Shown here: in pieces, positions 28,007-37,774 of the stretch
Layout: every line of letters starts with the position of its first letter
Numbering within the stretch: the stretch's first letter is position 1
Source: Desulfoscipio geothermicus
GTDB taxonomy: Bacteria; Bacillota; Desulfotomaculia; Desulfotomaculales; Desulfallaceae
Direction: 5' to 3'
NCBI GenBank assembly: GCA_016841205.1
Contig: JAENZP010000009.1
Coordinates: 65,285-129,284 of the forward strand
DNA length: 64,000 nucleotides
Position numbers and translations under genes: made by a program
Notes under the pieces: model-generated
Told to the model about the DNA's origin: nothing
What the model saw: only the letters and a program-made list of their open reading frames with translations
The model's database searches: none

Positions 28007-28750
28007 GTGTGGAGGGATCTACTGCAAGCTGTTATAGAATTAATTTACCCGTCACGATTGCAGTGCCCTTTATGCGGTGCACACCGCCCGGACGAATTGC
28101 TATGCCCGGATTGCCGGCAACTGCTGGCTGGCTATGCCGGGGAGCAGGTTTGTTCTATTTGCGGGAGCTTTATTGGGGCGGAAGGCGGTCGGGGTAAGTT
28201 AATCTGTCCCGCATGTCTGGCCGAAGCCCGCCCGTTTGACTTGGCTCGTGCGGTGGCACCTTATGAGGGGCCGGTGCGGGAGGCGGTGCACCGGTTTAAG
28301 TACCGGGGTATGCAGCCGCTGGCCCGGCCACTAGCAAAATTAATGGCTGATGCGGCGCTGCGCGAAACGGCATTTGCCCTTGCAGATGCTCTGGTGCCTG
28401 TGCCCCTGCACCCGCGACGGGAGCGCGAGCGGGGCTACAACCAGTCGGTGCTGCTGGCCTGTGCTTTGGGGGAATCACTGCAGGTGCCTGTACTTGATCG
28501 GGCGCTTGTTAAAATAAGGCAAACACCTTCCCAAACCGGTTTGTCCGGCCAGAAAAGGCGGCAAAACTTGCAGCAGTCTTTTGCTGTTGCCGCGCCCGAC
28601 CTCGTAAAAGGTAAAATAATTATCATTGTTGACGATGTTTTTACTACGGGCAGTACGGTTTCCATATTATCCCACTTATTGCGACAAGCCGGAGCTACCA
28701 GTGTGCTGGTGCTAACCTTTGCTGGAACGCGACAAAGCGTGAAAAAGTGA
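28007..28750 (+). CDS. comF: ComF family phosphoribosyltransferase-like protein
   Basis: ComF is needed for DNA uptake in naturally competent Firmicutes; widespread orthologues have unclear roles. The N-terminus carries zinc-finger Cys pairs (C20-C23, C33-C36, C49-C52 and a fourth pair). The C-terminal PRTase domain has RERGYNQSVLLA, TPSQTGLSGQKRRQNL and the PRPP loop IIIVDDVFTTGSTV near residue 205. The length, 247 aa, is normal. GTG 28007 follows GGGAAGGTG. Confidence 0.93.
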   Translation: MWRDLLQAVIELIYPSRLQCPLCGAHRPDELLCPDCRQLLAGYAGEQVCSICGSFIGAEGGRGKLICPACLAEARPFDLARAVAPYEGPVREAVHRFKYRGMQPLARPLAKLMADAALRETAFALADALVPVPLHPRRERERGYNQSVLLACALGESLQVPVLDRALVKIRQTPSQTGLSGQKRRQNLQQSFAVAAPDLVKGKIIIIVDDVFTTGSTVSILSHLLRQAGATSVLVLTFAGTRQSVKK

Positions 28751-29045
28751 CACTGCTATCTATTCTGCTATTGTATATTTTGACATGCTTCCACTTAAAT
28801 TTTAAAATAATCACAACTGCAAACCCTTGAAATACGGGTTATTAACAGACTTATCCACATTATCCACAGGTTTTAGCATAAAAACAGGTTTCAACAAAGT
28901 AATAATTCGACATTAGGGGACACATATACTTTTAACATCGGGCACTTTAAAATGGCATTAGTTATATTGGTAACATGCACTACTAATTAAAGATTGTGTG
29001 CAGCAAACCCTACCAGTTTGCCGGTACTTCGTTATACCCTGTGGC
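28751..29045 (+). other. Intergenic region with a promoter and two tandem DnaA boxes
   Basis: No gene is evident. A sigma-A-like promoter (TTGACA 28780-28785, 17-nt spacer, TAAAAT 28803-28808) points right. Just downstream are two adjoining perfect TTATCCACA boxes at 28851-28859 and 28860-28868, and between them and the promoter a weak aaccc/gggtt hairpin (about 28821-28840). The cold-shock gene has its own promoter further on, so this promoter may make a small RNA or an extended csp leader. Confidence 0.6.
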
Positions 29046-29050
29046 AAGTC

Positions 29051-29079
29051 TTGACAGGTATAGGGTGATGTGATACGAT
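29051..29079 (+). promoter_or_regulatory. Promoter of the cold-shock gene
   Basis: TTGACA at 29051-29056, 17-nt spacer, TACGAT at 29074-29079. The predicted start near 29086 gives a leader of about 45 nt, shorter than classic cspA leaders. Confidence 0.75.
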
Positions 29080-29132
29080 AACTCTACGTGAGTTTATAAT
29101 CACACGGATTATTTTTTAGGAGGAATGTTTTA

Positions 29133-29330
29133 GTGTTAGGTAAGGTCAAGTGGTTTAATAAGGACAAGGGTTACGGCTTTATTGAAAGGGATGACGGCGG
29201 CGATGTTTTTGTACACTTTTCGGCCATTCAAGAGGATGGTTTTAAAACCTTGTTAGAAGGCCAGGAAGTGGAATTCGATATAGTTGAGGGTGCTCGTGGT
29301 CCGCAAGCTGCCAACGTAGTTAAATTATAG
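29133..29330 (+). CDS. csp: Cold-shock domain protein (CspA family)
   Basis: A 65-aa single OB-fold RNA/DNA chaperone. RNP1 (KGYGFIER) and RNP2 (DVFVHFSAI) are both intact, preceded by the family N-terminus [13 protein letters not shown] 29133 lies behind TAGGAGGAA. It has its own promoter and terminator, so it is monocistronic. Confidence 0.97.
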   Translation: MLGKVKWFNKDKGYGFIERDDGGDVFVHFSAIQEDGFKTLLEGQEVEFDIVEGARGPQAANVVKL

Positions 29331-29338
29331 CACACAAG

Positions 29339-29363
29339 GCCCCGGCTATAGCCGGGGCTTTTC
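29339..29363 (+). terminator. csp terminator
   Basis: Arms gccccggc (29339-29346) and gccggggc (29351-29358) around TATA, followed by TTTTC. Confidence 0.88.
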
Positions 29364-29500
29364 TTATTATTAATAAAACCGTTACGTCATTGATTATTTT
29401 TTTCTGCGAATATGCAAACAAATTGTGTAGATTTTGCAGGAAATATCACAATTTTCGGGAATAATAATAGCTACTACTCGCTCGAAAGGAGTTGGGAGTT

Positions 29501-30031
29501 ATGAAGGTTTTAGTAAGAGGTAGAAATGTTGAGGTTACAGATGCCCTGAGGGATTACGTTGAAAAACGGGTGGGTAAGCTGGGTAAGTTTCTGGACGGCG
29601 CCAACGAGGCAACAGTGATTTTAATGGTGGAAGGTGACTCGCACAAGGTCGAGGTTACAGTGCCTTTTAACGGAATGATACTGCGTGGTGAAGAAGCTAG
29701 CGGCGATATGTATTCTTCCATTGACTTGATTGGGGATAAGCTGGAAAAGCAAATTGAGAAATACAAGGGGAAACTTTCTCGCCGCCGGGTCGCCGGTGAA
29801 CAAAAGGCGTTTCTTGAACCCCAGGTTCATGATGAGGATGATAATGATGGACTGCAGGTGGTTAAAACCAAGCGTTTTGCTATCAAGCCCATGCCTGTGG
29901 ATGAAGCGGTGATGCAAATGAATTTGCTGGGCCATAGTTTTTTCGTTTTTTCTAATGCAGACACCGAGCAGGTGAATGTGGTTTACAAGCGCAAGGACGG
30001 TAAGTATGGACTGATTGAACCCGAGTTTTGA
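29501..30031 (+). CDS. hpf: Long-form ribosome hibernation promoting factor
   Basis: Long HPF inactivates and dimerises 70S ribosomes into 100S particles. The N-terminal S30AE domain (KVLVRGRNVEVTDALRDYV, then YSSIDLIGDKLEKQIEKYK) and the C-terminal dimerisation domain (KTKRFAIKPMPVDEAVMQM, then VVYKRKDGKYGLIEP) are joined by a charged linker. From ATG 29501, behind AAAGGAG, it has 176 aa. The secA gene follows, as in many Firmicutes. Confidence 0.96.
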   Translation: MKVLVRGRNVEVTDALRDYVEKRVGKLGKFLDGANEATVILMVEGDSHKVEVTVPFNGMILRGEEASGDMYSSIDLIGDKLEKQIEKYKGKLSRRRVAGEQKAFLEPQVHDEDDNDGLQVVKTKRFAIKPMPVDEAVMQMNLLGHSFFVFSNADTEQVNVVYKRKDGKYGLIEPEF

Positions 30032-30073
30032 AGATCGGTTTACCGTAATTAAAAAATTTAAATCTCCCGCTGG

Positions 30074-30105
30074 GATCTCCGTTCTGTTTTTGCAGGGCGG
30101 GGATC
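30074..30105 (+). other. GU-containing hairpin in the hpf-secA gap
   Basis: A 13-bp RNA stem (30074-30086 with 30093-30105) containing three G-U pairs and a 6-nt T-rich loop. No T-tract follows. It may be a structured part of the secA leader; function unknown. Confidence 0.45.
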
Positions 30106-30186
30106 AAAGGCGGGTTTGTTTATGAGGTAGCAAGCCTGGGGAGTTGCAGGGTTGCAGCCAATTTGTTAGAATAGTAGTGTATATTT

Positions 30187-30224
30187 AGGGGAACCATATG
30201 GTTCCCTTGCTTTTATTTTTAGAA
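30187..30224 (+). terminator. Terminator-like hairpin before secA
   Basis: The palindrome aggggaaccatatggttccct (30187-30207 region) is followed by TTGCTTTTATTTTT. It probably ends hpf transcription, or attenuates read-through into secA, whose ribosome binding site begins right after it. Confidence 0.65.
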
Positions 30225-30235
30225 AGGTGATAACC

Positions 30236-32860
30236 ATGTTAAATTTTATACGCAATTGGTTAGATGATAATTCAAGGGAAATAAAGAAACTGCAAAAAAC
30301 TGTTAACCAGATAAATGAGCTTGAAACGGAAATAAGCGTTCTTACGGATGATCAGCTGCAGGCCAAAACGCCACAGTTTATAGAACGTCTGGAACAGGGT
30401 GCTTCGCTGGACGACCTGCTACCGGATGCCTTTGCCGTGGTGCGGGAGGCTTCCAAACGTGTGTTGGGCATGCGTCATTTTGATGTACAGCTGTTGGGCG
30501 GTATGGTGCTGCATAGTGGCAAGATTGCCGAGATGCGCACTGGTGAAGGTAAAACGCTGGTGGCCACGCTGCCGGTCTACTTAAATGCCTTGCTGGGCAA
30601 GGGTGTGCATGTGGTAACAGTGAACGATTACCTGGCCCGCCGGGATAGCGAGTGGATGGGCCGCCTTTACAAGTTCCTGGGATTGTCCGTGGGTCTGATT
30701 GTGCACGGGCTCAGCTGGGATGAACGTAAATATTCCTATAACTGCGACGTTACTTATGGCACTAACAACGAGTTTGGCTTTGACTACCTGCGGGATAACA
30801 TGGCGCTGCGGGCGGAGCAGTTGGTGCAGCGGCCGCTGCATTACGCCATCGTTGACGAAGTGGACAGTATTCTAATTGACGAGGCCCGTACCCCGCTGAT
30901 AATATCCGGTCAGGCTGATAAGGCCACGGACCACTATTTTACCTTTGCTAAGCTGGTGCCACGGCTGCATAAGGACACCGACTTTACCGTGGATGAAAAG
31001 GCGCATACTGTGGTGCTCACTGAAGAGGGCGTGACCCGGGTGGAACAGATGCTGGGGGTGGAGAACCTTTACGATGATGTGAACATGGAGCTTACCCACC
31101 ACCTGAACCAGGCCTTAAAGGCTCATGCCTTAATGAAGCGAGACCGTGACTACGTGGTTAAGGATGGCGAAGTTATTATCGTCGATGAGTTCACCGGTCG
31201 CTTAATGTTCGGGCGCCGCTACAGCGATGGGCTGCACCAGGCCATTGAGGCCAAGGAGGGCGTGCGTGTTGAGCGGGAGTCCCAGACGCTGGCTACGATC
31301 ACTTTCCAGAACTATTTTCGAATGTACGGAAAGCTGGCCGGGATGACGGGTACTGCTGAGACCGAACAGGAGGAATTCCGCAAGATTTACAATCTTGACG
31401 TCGTGGTGATTCCCACTAATAAGACGATGGCCCGCCAGGAACTGCCCGATGTGGTGTACAAAACCGAACCGGCTAAGTTTTATGCGGTGGTGGAGGAAAT
31501 TGCCCAAAAGCATGCTAACGGTCAGCCTGTGCTGGTGGGCACCATTTCCATTGAGAAGTCCGAAATTTTACATGAATTGCTGCGCCGGCGGGGGATACCC
31601 CATCAGGTGCTGAATGCCAAGTTTCATGAAAAGGAAGCCGAAATTGTGGCTCAGGCCGGCCGGCTGGGGGCTGTGACCATTGCTACCAACATGGCCGGGC
31701 GCGGTACTGATATAGTGTTGGGAGGCAACCCTGAGTTTTTAGCTCAGGCTGAATTGCGCAGCCACAAGGATTATGATCCCGATGATCCCGTAGCGGAGGG
31801 AAAACTGTACCAGCAGCTGCTGGAAAAATATGAGCAGCAGTGCGCTGATGAACACCGTCAGGTGGTGGAGCTGGGAGGCCTGCATATTATCGGTACCGAG
31901 CGGCATGAGAGCCGTCGCATAGATAACCAGCTGCGGGGCCGCTCGGGACGCCAAGGAGACCCGGGAGCCAGCCAGTTTTTCAGTTCTCTGGAGGACGATT
32001 TGATGCGGCTGTTCGGATCTGATAATATTGCCGGAATAATGGATAAACTGGGTTTGGAGGAGGATGTACCTATTGAGCATGGCTTAATCAGCCGTTCCAT
32101 TGAAAGTGCCCAGAAACGGGTAGAGAACCGCAATTTTGACATCCGTAAGCATGTTCTGGAATACGATGATGTAATGAACCAGCAGCGTGAGGTAATTTAC
32201 CGGCAGCGCATGCAAGTGCTGCTTGATGAGAACCTCAAGGATGTAGTACTGCAGATGATCACCGACTCGGTAGAGTCTGCGGTGGAAGTATACGCACCGA
32301 ACGGGGTGATTCCTGAGGAATGGGATTTGGATGGTCTATTGACCTACGCCGATCAGATTTTCCTGCCTGATCACGGTCTGCAGGCAGAGGAGCTGGAAGA
32401 TATGGGGCGCGGGGAGCTAAAAGAGTTCCTGCTGGAAAAATCACTGGCCGCCTATGAGGCCCGCGAAACTGAACTGGGTGCCGAAGTGATGCGCGAGCTG
32501 GAGCGGATGGTGCTACTGCGCATGGTGGACGAAAAGTGGATGGACCACCTGGACGCTATGGACCAGTTACGGGAGGGCATTGGTCTGAGGGCTTACGGCC
32601 AAAAAAACCCCCTGATTGAATACAAGTTCGAAAGCTACCAAATGTTCCAAAACATGGTAGATATCATCCGGGATGATGTGGTGCGCTACGTATTCAGGGT
32701 GAACGTGGTGCAGGCTCCCCAGCAGCAACGCCAAACTATTGAGAACAAATACCAGAACGAAGCTGCACCGGGCCCTGTGCACCGCGAAGTCAAAATCGGC
32801 CGCAACGATCCCTGCCCCTGCGGCAGCGGCAAAAAATACAAAAAATGCTGCGGTAGATAA
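30236..32860 (+). CDS. secA: Preprotein translocase ATPase SecA
   Basis: The motor of Sec export. Visible are the Walker A region [14 protein letters not shown], the DEAD-type [20 protein letters not shown], motif [15 protein letters not shown], the arginine-finger region [13 protein letters not shown] and the C-terminal zinc-binding tail [17 protein letters not shown]. It has 874 aa, a typical length. ATG 30236 lies behind GAAAGGTGA. prfB follows 68 bp later, the usual Firmicutes pair. Confidence 0.98.
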   Translation: MLNFIRNWLDDNSREIKKLQKTVNQINELETEISVLTDDQLQAKTPQFIERLEQGASLDDLLPDAFAVVREASKRVLGMRHFDVQLLGGMVLHSGKIAEMRTGEGKTLVATLPVYLNALLGKGVHVVTVNDYLARRDSEWMGRLYKFLGLSVGLIVHGLSWDERKYSYNCDVTYGTNNEFGFDYLRDNMALRAEQLVQRPLHYAIVDEVDSILIDEARTPLIISGQADKATDHYFTFAKLVPRLHKDTDFTVDEKAHTVVLTEEGVTRVEQMLGVENLYDDVNMELTHHLNQALKAHALMKRDRDYVVKDGEVIIVDEFTGRLMFGRRYSDGLHQAIEAKEGVRVERESQTLATITFQNYFRMYGKLAGMTGTAETEQEEFRKIYNLDVVVIPTNKTMARQELPDVVYKTEPAKFYAVVEEIAQKHANGQPVLVGTISIEKSEILHELLRRRGIPHQVLNAKFHEKEAEIVAQAGRLGAVTIATNMAGRGTDIVLGGNPEFLAQAELRSHKDYDPDDPVAEGKLYQQLLEKYEQQCADEHRQVVELGGLHIIGTERHESRRIDNQLRGRSGRQGDPGASQFFSSLEDDLMRLFGSDNIAGIMDKLGLEEDVPIEHGLISRSIESAQKRVENRNFDIRKHVLEYDDVMNQQREVIYRQRMQVLLDENLKDVVLQMITDSVESAVEVYAPNGVIPEEWDLDGLLTYADQIFLPDHGLQAEELEDMGRGELKEFLLEKSLAAYEARETELGAEVMRELERMVLLRMVDEKWMDHLDAMDQLREGIGLRAYGQKNPLIEYKFESYQMFQNMVDIIRDDVVRYVFRVNVVQAPQQQRQTIENKYQNEAAPGPVHREVKIGRNDPCPCGSGKKYKKCCGR

Positions 32861-32928
32861 GCTTTGGTGTGGTGTGGCAAGTGGAAAGTTGAAAGTGTTG
32901 GGTTACCTGTAATAAGGGAGGAATCGCT

Positions 32929-34018
32929 TTGTTCAGTGAATTACGCAGAGAATTAGAGCCCCTGAAAAAACGCATTGCGGATTTGAGGGTTTCTCTTTGA
33001 CATAACCGGCAAGGAACAAAAAATAGCGGAGCTGGAAAATGAAATGACCTGGGAGGGGTTCTGGGAAGAACAAGCTCGTGCCCAGGAAGTGATGCAGACT
33101 GTCACTAATTTAAAGGAACGTATTGCCGCCTTTGGTGAGCTAAAAGCGGCTCTGGAAGACTTGGGGGTACTGATTGACCTGGGGGAAGAGGAAAACGAGG
33201 AAGGCCTGGTGGAAGAGGTCACCGCTGCTCTAGCCGATTTAAGTCGGCGGGTGGCCGACATGGAACTGCAGGTGATGTTTAGCGGGCCACACGATGCTTG
33301 TAATGCCATTGTGTCCATGCACGCCGGCGCCGGTGGTACTGAGGCCCAGGATTGGGTGGAAATGCTTCTGCGCATGTTTACCCGCTGGGCGGAAAATCAT
33401 CGTCTTAAGGTTAGTATCATGGATATGCTGCCTGGTGACGAGGCGGGTGTAAAAAGTGTCACTTTTTCGGTAACAGGACCAAATGCCTTTGGTTATCTTA
33501 AGTCCGAAAAGGGTGTCCACCGGTTGGTGCGTATTTCCCCCTTCGATGCTGCTGGCCGACGGCATACTTCTTTTGCCTCGGTGGATGTGCTGCCCGAGGT
33601 ACAGGACGATGTTGAGGTGCAGATTGACCCTGAGGATCTTAGAATAGATACCTACCGCTCCGGGGGGGCCGGCGGGCAGCACGTTAATAAGACGGATTCG
33701 GCGGTGCGCATCACCCACCTACCCACCGGCATTGTGGTACAATGCCAGAATGAACGCTCTCAGATCTCCAATCGTAATACGGCCATGAAGGTACTAAAAG
33801 CCAAGTTAATGGACCTGGAAATGCAGAAAAAGGAAGCTGAACTGGCCCAGATGCGCGGTGAGAACAAGGAAATCGCCTGGGGCAGCCAGATTCGTTCCTA
33901 CGTGTTCCATCCCTACTCTTTGGTTAAGGACCACCGGACCGGGGTGGAGGTGGGCAACGTGGACGCTGTTATGGATGGCGAGCTGGACGAGTTTATCACT
34001 GCTTACCTGCTGGGGTAA
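32929..34018 (+). CDS. prfB: Peptide chain release factor 2, programmed +1 frameshift
   Basis: RF2 terminates at UGA and UAA. The gene is read in two frames. From TTG 32929 (behind AAGGGAGG) 23 codons lead to the in-frame TGA at 32998-33000, within the context CTT-TGA-C, preceded by an AGGG internal Shine-Dalgarno-like site. A +1 shift at CTT continues as DITGKEQKIAELENEMTW to 34018. The joined protein has 362 aa, with the stop-codon tripeptide SPF at 203-205 and GGQ at 248-250. The frameshift is the known RF2 autoregulation: low RF2 lets the ribosome shift. It is not a mutation. Confidence 0.97.
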
Positions 34019-34039
34019 GCCCTTGACATTGATATTTAT

Positions 34040-34080
34040 AGCTTCCGGTGCCTTTATCTAAGGCACCGGAAGCTTTTTTT
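34040..34080 (+). terminator. prfB terminator
   Basis: Perfect 15-bp arms (34040-34054, 34060-34074) around TATCT, followed by a run of T to 34080. Confidence 0.93.
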
Positions 34081-34105
34081 ATCGTATAGGTGCTGCTATG
34101 CCGCT

Positions 34106-34621
34106 CTACTTATAAACGTTTGATATCTGCAAGTGCTCGGTTTCGATTTCAGCCAGGGCGCGGAATATTTCCTTTGCCCGGGGGTCTTGGCCCCCGGCGG
34201 CGGACTCCAGATAATATTTAATGGCCCGGTGTTCCCGCAGGTGAGCTTCTTCGAACTTTTCCTTATCATTGTCAGGGCAGCTTTCTTCGGTGAAATTGGG
34301 CATTTGCTCGCCCATCATGCGGGCCAGTACTTCGGCGTGCTCCATTTCTTGCTTGGTCAGCCGCTTAAAGATAGCCTGGTTGAATATGTTTTCGGATTTA
34401 TCTGCGCAGCATTTGTAGAAGGTCCAGTTGCTAATTTCAAACCCCAGGGCGGTACGGCATTTTTCCATATCGTTTTGGTCCAAGTTCAACTTAATATAAT
34501 CAATCCATTCCGCAGCGTGCACCATTTGCCTGCCGGCGGCTCCGCAGAAGGGACAACGGTCAGGCACCTGATCCCCCAGGTAAACTTCTCCACACACTTG
34601 ACAGCGCATGGGTTTCATCAT
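34106..34621 (-). CDS. Rubrerythrin-family protein with N-terminal rubredoxin-like zinc ribbon
   Basis: A 171-aa oxidative-stress or iron protein. Two CxxC pairs at the N-terminus (CQVCGEVY and CPFCGAAG) form a rubredoxin-like site. A ferritin-like four-helix domain follows, with candidate diiron ligands in EISNWTFYK, EMEHAEVLARM, EAHLREHRAIKYYLE and AEIETEHLQ. The rubredoxin part comes first, the reverse of classical rubrerythrin. ATG 34621 is behind GAGGTGATGG; ATG 34618 would also fit. Confidence 0.82.
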   Translation of the reverse strand: MMKPMRCQVCGEVYLGDQVPDRCPFCGAAGRQMVHAAEWIDYIKLNLDQNDMEKCRTALGFEISNWTFYKCCADKSENIFNQAIFKRLTKQEMEHAEVLARMMGEQMPNFTEESCPDNDKEKFEEAHLREHRAIKYYLESAAGGQDPRAKEIFRALAEIETEHLQISNVYK

Positions 34622-34837
34622 TTTCCATCACCTCAAGGTTATTTTTTGCCCGGGATAGCCTAGGGTATACAATTTGCTTTTCCTTTTTTCGACAGCAGAG
34701 AAGGATTTTTTTCAGAAAACAAGAATATATTTGGAGCATGTACACAGACAAACTGCGCATATCCAGGACGGTCGGAATATGATAAAAAAGCAGGGAAAAA
34801 CTAAGGGTATATCGTGGCCAACTGCGGGGAGATTTAA

Positions 34838-35695
34838 ATGTCCTGGAAAACATTAATCAGGTTTTTTTGGGTAACTATGGGAGTGGCGATTACTGCTTTT
34901 GGCTTGGACATGTTCCTGGTGCCAAGTAAGATTGCCGCCGGTGGAACGAGTGGTGTTGCTACCATATTGCATTATTTGATCGGCACCCCTGTGGGTATGA
35001 CCATGCTGGCACTGGATGTACCGCTGTATGCCCTAGGTATATACAGGCTGGGGTTGGCTTTTGGGCTTCGCTCATTATATGGTTCGGTAAGCCTGGCGAT
35101 ATTGGTGGACGTTTGCAGTCTGTTTGTGCCGGTACCCACCAGGGATCCACTTTTGGCCAGCCTGTTCGGGGGCGTGTTGGTGGGACTGGGGTTGGGACTG
35201 GTTTTCCGCTTTCGGGGGACTACCGGGGGAACCGATCTGGCCGCGGCTATTTTACGCACTTACACGGGTGTAAATATCGGCCAATTGCTGTTTCTGTTGG
35301 ACGGTATGGTGGTGGCGGCAGCGGGTTTGGTTTTCCAGTCCTGGGAATTAGCCTTATACGCGTTGATTGCTATATTTGTCTTTACCCGTGTGATTGATAC
35401 GGTCCAGGAGGGTATCAGTTACGCCAAGGCATTTTTTATTATCTCCAACCATACTGACATTATTGCCGGTAGGATATTGAATGATTTAGACCGGGGTGCC
35501 ACTGCTCTTAAGGGGCGGGGGCTGTATACCGGCAACGACCGGGAGGTGATCTTTACCGTGGTCAACCGTTCCGAGGTCAGCCGGCTTAAGGAGATAGTCT
35601 ACGAAGTTGATCCCCGGGCTTTTATCATATTAGCCGATGTGCGGGAGGTGCTCGGGGAAGGTTTTAAAGGATATGGGCATGGCAAGGACAGTTAA
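34838..35695 (+). CDS. YitT family membrane protein (DUF161-DUF2179)
   Basis: A 285-aa protein with five or six membrane helices (about residues 8-200, including FWVTMGVAITAFGLDMFLVPSKIAAGG and the conserved FRFRGTTGGTDLAA) and a C-terminal DUF2179 domain (GRGLYTGNDREVIFTVVNR and LKEIVYEVDPRAFIILADV, shown in parts). Family members are widespread in Firmicutes and of unknown transport function. ATG 34838 lies behind GGGGAGA. Confidence 0.88.
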   Translation: MSWKTLIRFFWVTMGVAITAFGLDMFLVPSKIAAGGTSGVATILHYLIGTPVGMTMLALDVPLYALGIYRLGLAFGLRSLYGSVSLAILVDVCSLFVPVPTRDPLLASLFGGVLVGLGLGLVFRFRGTTGGTDLAAAILRTYTGVNIGQLLFLLDGMVVAAAGLVFQSWELALYALIAIFVFTRVIDTVQEGISYAKAFFIISNHTDIIAGRILNDLDRGATALKGRGLYTGNDREVIFTVVNRSEVSRLKEIVYEVDPRAFIILADVREVLGEGFKGYGHGKDS

Positions 35696-35752
35696 TTGGC
35701 GCCGAGTGTTGAAAGTTGCTTATGGGACTAGAATTGATCGGGAGGTTTAAGG

Positions 35753-36574
35753 ATGAGTAAAAAAACGGAAAAATTGGCGAAGCTGCGGGATCAGGCCCGG
35801 CAGATCAGGCGCTATATTGTTTCCATGGTGGGGGAGGCCGGTTCCGGCCACCCGGGCGGGTCATTGTCGGCGACCGATATAGTTACTGCATTGTATTTTG
35901 ATGTTATGCGTATAGATCCCCAAAATCCGGGTTGGCCGGATCGGGACCGTTTTGTCTTATCAAAAGGGCACGCTGCGCCGGTATTGTATGCCGCACTGGC
36001 CGAGCGGGGATTTTTCCCGGTAGAGAAATTGCGCACGCTGCGCCAGCTGGGCAGCCCGCTCCAGGGACACCCGGATATGCGCAAGGTGCCGGGGGTGGAA
36101 ATGTCCACCGGGTCACTGGGGCAGGGATTGTCCGCGGCCAACGGCATGGCTCTTGCCGGCAAGCTTGACGATAGGGATTACCGGGTGTTTGTGCTGTTGG
36201 GGGACGGTGAAATTGAGGAAGGGCAGGTCTGGGAGGCCGCTATGGCTGCTGCCCACTATAAGCTGGACAACGTGACCGCCTTTTTGGATCATAACGGTTT
36301 GCAAATCGACGGTCCCACTGATGTGGTCATGTCCGCTGAGCCTTTGGCCGATAAGTGGCGTGCCTTTGGCTGGGAGGTTCAGGAAATCGATGGGCACGAT
36401 ATGGAACAAATCCTGTCTGCTCTTGCCCGGGCCCGGGAAACACGGGGCAAGCCCAGCATAATTATCGCCCGGACAGTAAAGGGCAAAGGCGTTTCCTTCA
36501 TGGAAAACGAGGTAAATTGGCACGGTACGGCACCCAAGCCTGAGCAAGTGGAAAAGGCGCTGGCTGAGCTATAA
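35753..36574 (+). CDS. Transketolase, N-terminal subunit
   Basis: The first half of a split transketolase, 273 aa, which binds thiamine diphosphate. It shows [50 protein letters not shown] and the GDG..N diphosphate site [22 protein letters not shown]. With the next gene it would carry out pentose-phosphate or related two-carbon transfer. ATG 35753 follows GGAGG. The two halves are 59 bp apart. Confidence 0.95.
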   Translation: MSKKTEKLAKLRDQARQIRRYIVSMVGEAGSGHPGGSLSATDIVTALYFDVMRIDPQNPGWPDRDRFVLSKGHAAPVLYAALAERGFFPVEKLRTLRQLGSPLQGHPDMRKVPGVEMSTGSLGQGLSAANGMALAGKLDDRDYRVFVLLGDGEIEEGQVWEAAMAAAHYKLDNVTAFLDHNGLQIDGPTDVVMSAEPLADKWRAFGWEVQEIDGHDMEQILSALARARETRGKPSIIIARTVKGKGVSFMENEVNWHGTAPKPEQVEKALAEL

Positions 36575-36633
36575 AGGGCTTAATTTGAATTAAATACTTT
36601 CCAACCAGTTTCAAAATAGGAGGTTTTCACCAA

Positions 36634-37581
36634 ATGACCAAAAAAATAGCCACCCGGGAGGCATATGGTGCGGCGCTGGTGGAGTTGGGGCAAAAAAACC
36701 CCGCCGTTGTAGTGCTGGATGCGGATTTATCCAAGTCCACCAAAACCTATGATTTCAGCCAAAAGTTCTCCAACCGTTTTTTTAATATCGGGATAGCCGA
36801 GCAAAACATGATGGGAACTGCCGCCGGGCTGGCCGCGGCGGGTAAAATAGCCTTTACCAGTACATTTGCCGTATTTGCCACCGGGCGGGTTTATGACCAG
36901 ATCAGGAATAGTATTGCTTACCCCCGGCTCAACGTCAAAATAGGCGCCACCCACGCCGGTCTTACCGTGGGTGAGGACGGTGCCTCCCACCAGTCGGTGG
37001 AGGACATCGCGCTGATGCGTTGTTTGCCCAATATGACTGTTCTTGTGCCCGCTGATAGCGTTGAGGCCAGGGCCGCGGTGTTGGCCGCGGCGGACATTGA
37101 CGGGCCGGTTTACATAAGATTGGGTCGTTCCGAAGTACCCGTGCTGCATGATGAAGCGAACTTTAATTTTGTCCCCGGCAAGGCGATAACTCTTCGCGAA
37201 GGTAAGGACGCTGCCATCATTGCCTGCGGCATCATGGTAAGCGCTGCCCTGGAAGCAGCGGAACAGCTGGCTAACCAGGGCGTTTCCGTACAGGTTCTGG
37301 ACATGCATACAATTAAGCCCCTGGACGTGGAGGCAGTGGTGGAAGCGGCCCGGGCTACGGGTGCGGTAGTCACTGCGGAAGAACACAGTATTTATGGCGG
37401 TCTTGGTGGTGCCGTGGCCGAGGCGCTGGTAGAAAATTATCCGGTACCCATGCGCCGGGTAGGCGTACGGGATACCTTCGGTGAATCCGGTAAACCCCAG
37501 GAATTACTGGAAAAATATGGCCTTACAGCTTCCGATCTAGTGCGGGTTGTATACGAGGTACTGAAGCGCAAAGGTAAGTAG
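36634..37581 (+). CDS. Transketolase, C-terminal subunit
   Basis: The second half of the split enzyme, 315 aa: pyrimidine-binding domain (VVLDADLSKSTKTYDF, FFNIGIAEQNMMGTAAGLA with the catalytic Glu) and C-terminal domain (IKPLDVEAVVEAARATGAVVTAEEHS). ATG 36634 follows AGGAGG. A terminator closes the pair. Split transketolases are common in clostridia and archaea. Confidence 0.95.
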   Translation: MTKKIATREAYGAALVELGQKNPAVVVLDADLSKSTKTYDFSQKFSNRFFNIGIAEQNMMGTAAGLAAAGKIAFTSTFAVFATGRVYDQIRNSIAYPRLNVKIGATHAGLTVGEDGASHQSVEDIALMRCLPNMTVLVPADSVEARAAVLAAADIDGPVYIRLGRSEVPVLHDEANFNFVPGKAITLREGKDAAIIACGIMVSAALEAAEQLANQGVSVQVLDMHTIKPLDVEAVVEAARATGAVVTAEEHSIYGGLGGAVAEALVENYPVPMRRVGVRDTFGESGKPQELLEKYGLTASDLVRVVYEVLKRKGK

Positions 37582-37622
37582 ATAGCCTCGACAGTGTTTT
37601 TGAAAACTGAACAAACCCCAAC

Positions 37623-37650
37623 AAAATACCCTGCGGGGTATTTTTGTTTT
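37623..37650 (+). terminator. Transketolase terminator
   Basis: Arms aaaataccc (37623-37631) and gggtatttt (37636-37644), followed by TGTTTT. Confidence 0.82.
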
Positions 37651-37774
37651 CCTTTTGCTGAAGGATTTACTTTTCTGCCGTCGAAATGCCAATTAAGTTA
37701 AAGGAATTATTATTACAACTGTCGAATTAAATTACGAAACTGAATAACCGAAGATTAACATATGAGGTATATGT

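Noticed and set aside
33001-33044. prfB as a pseudogene because of the internal TGA
   Set aside because: The TGA lies in the exact CTT-TGA-C context of RF2 frameshifting and the joined protein has normal length and motifs.
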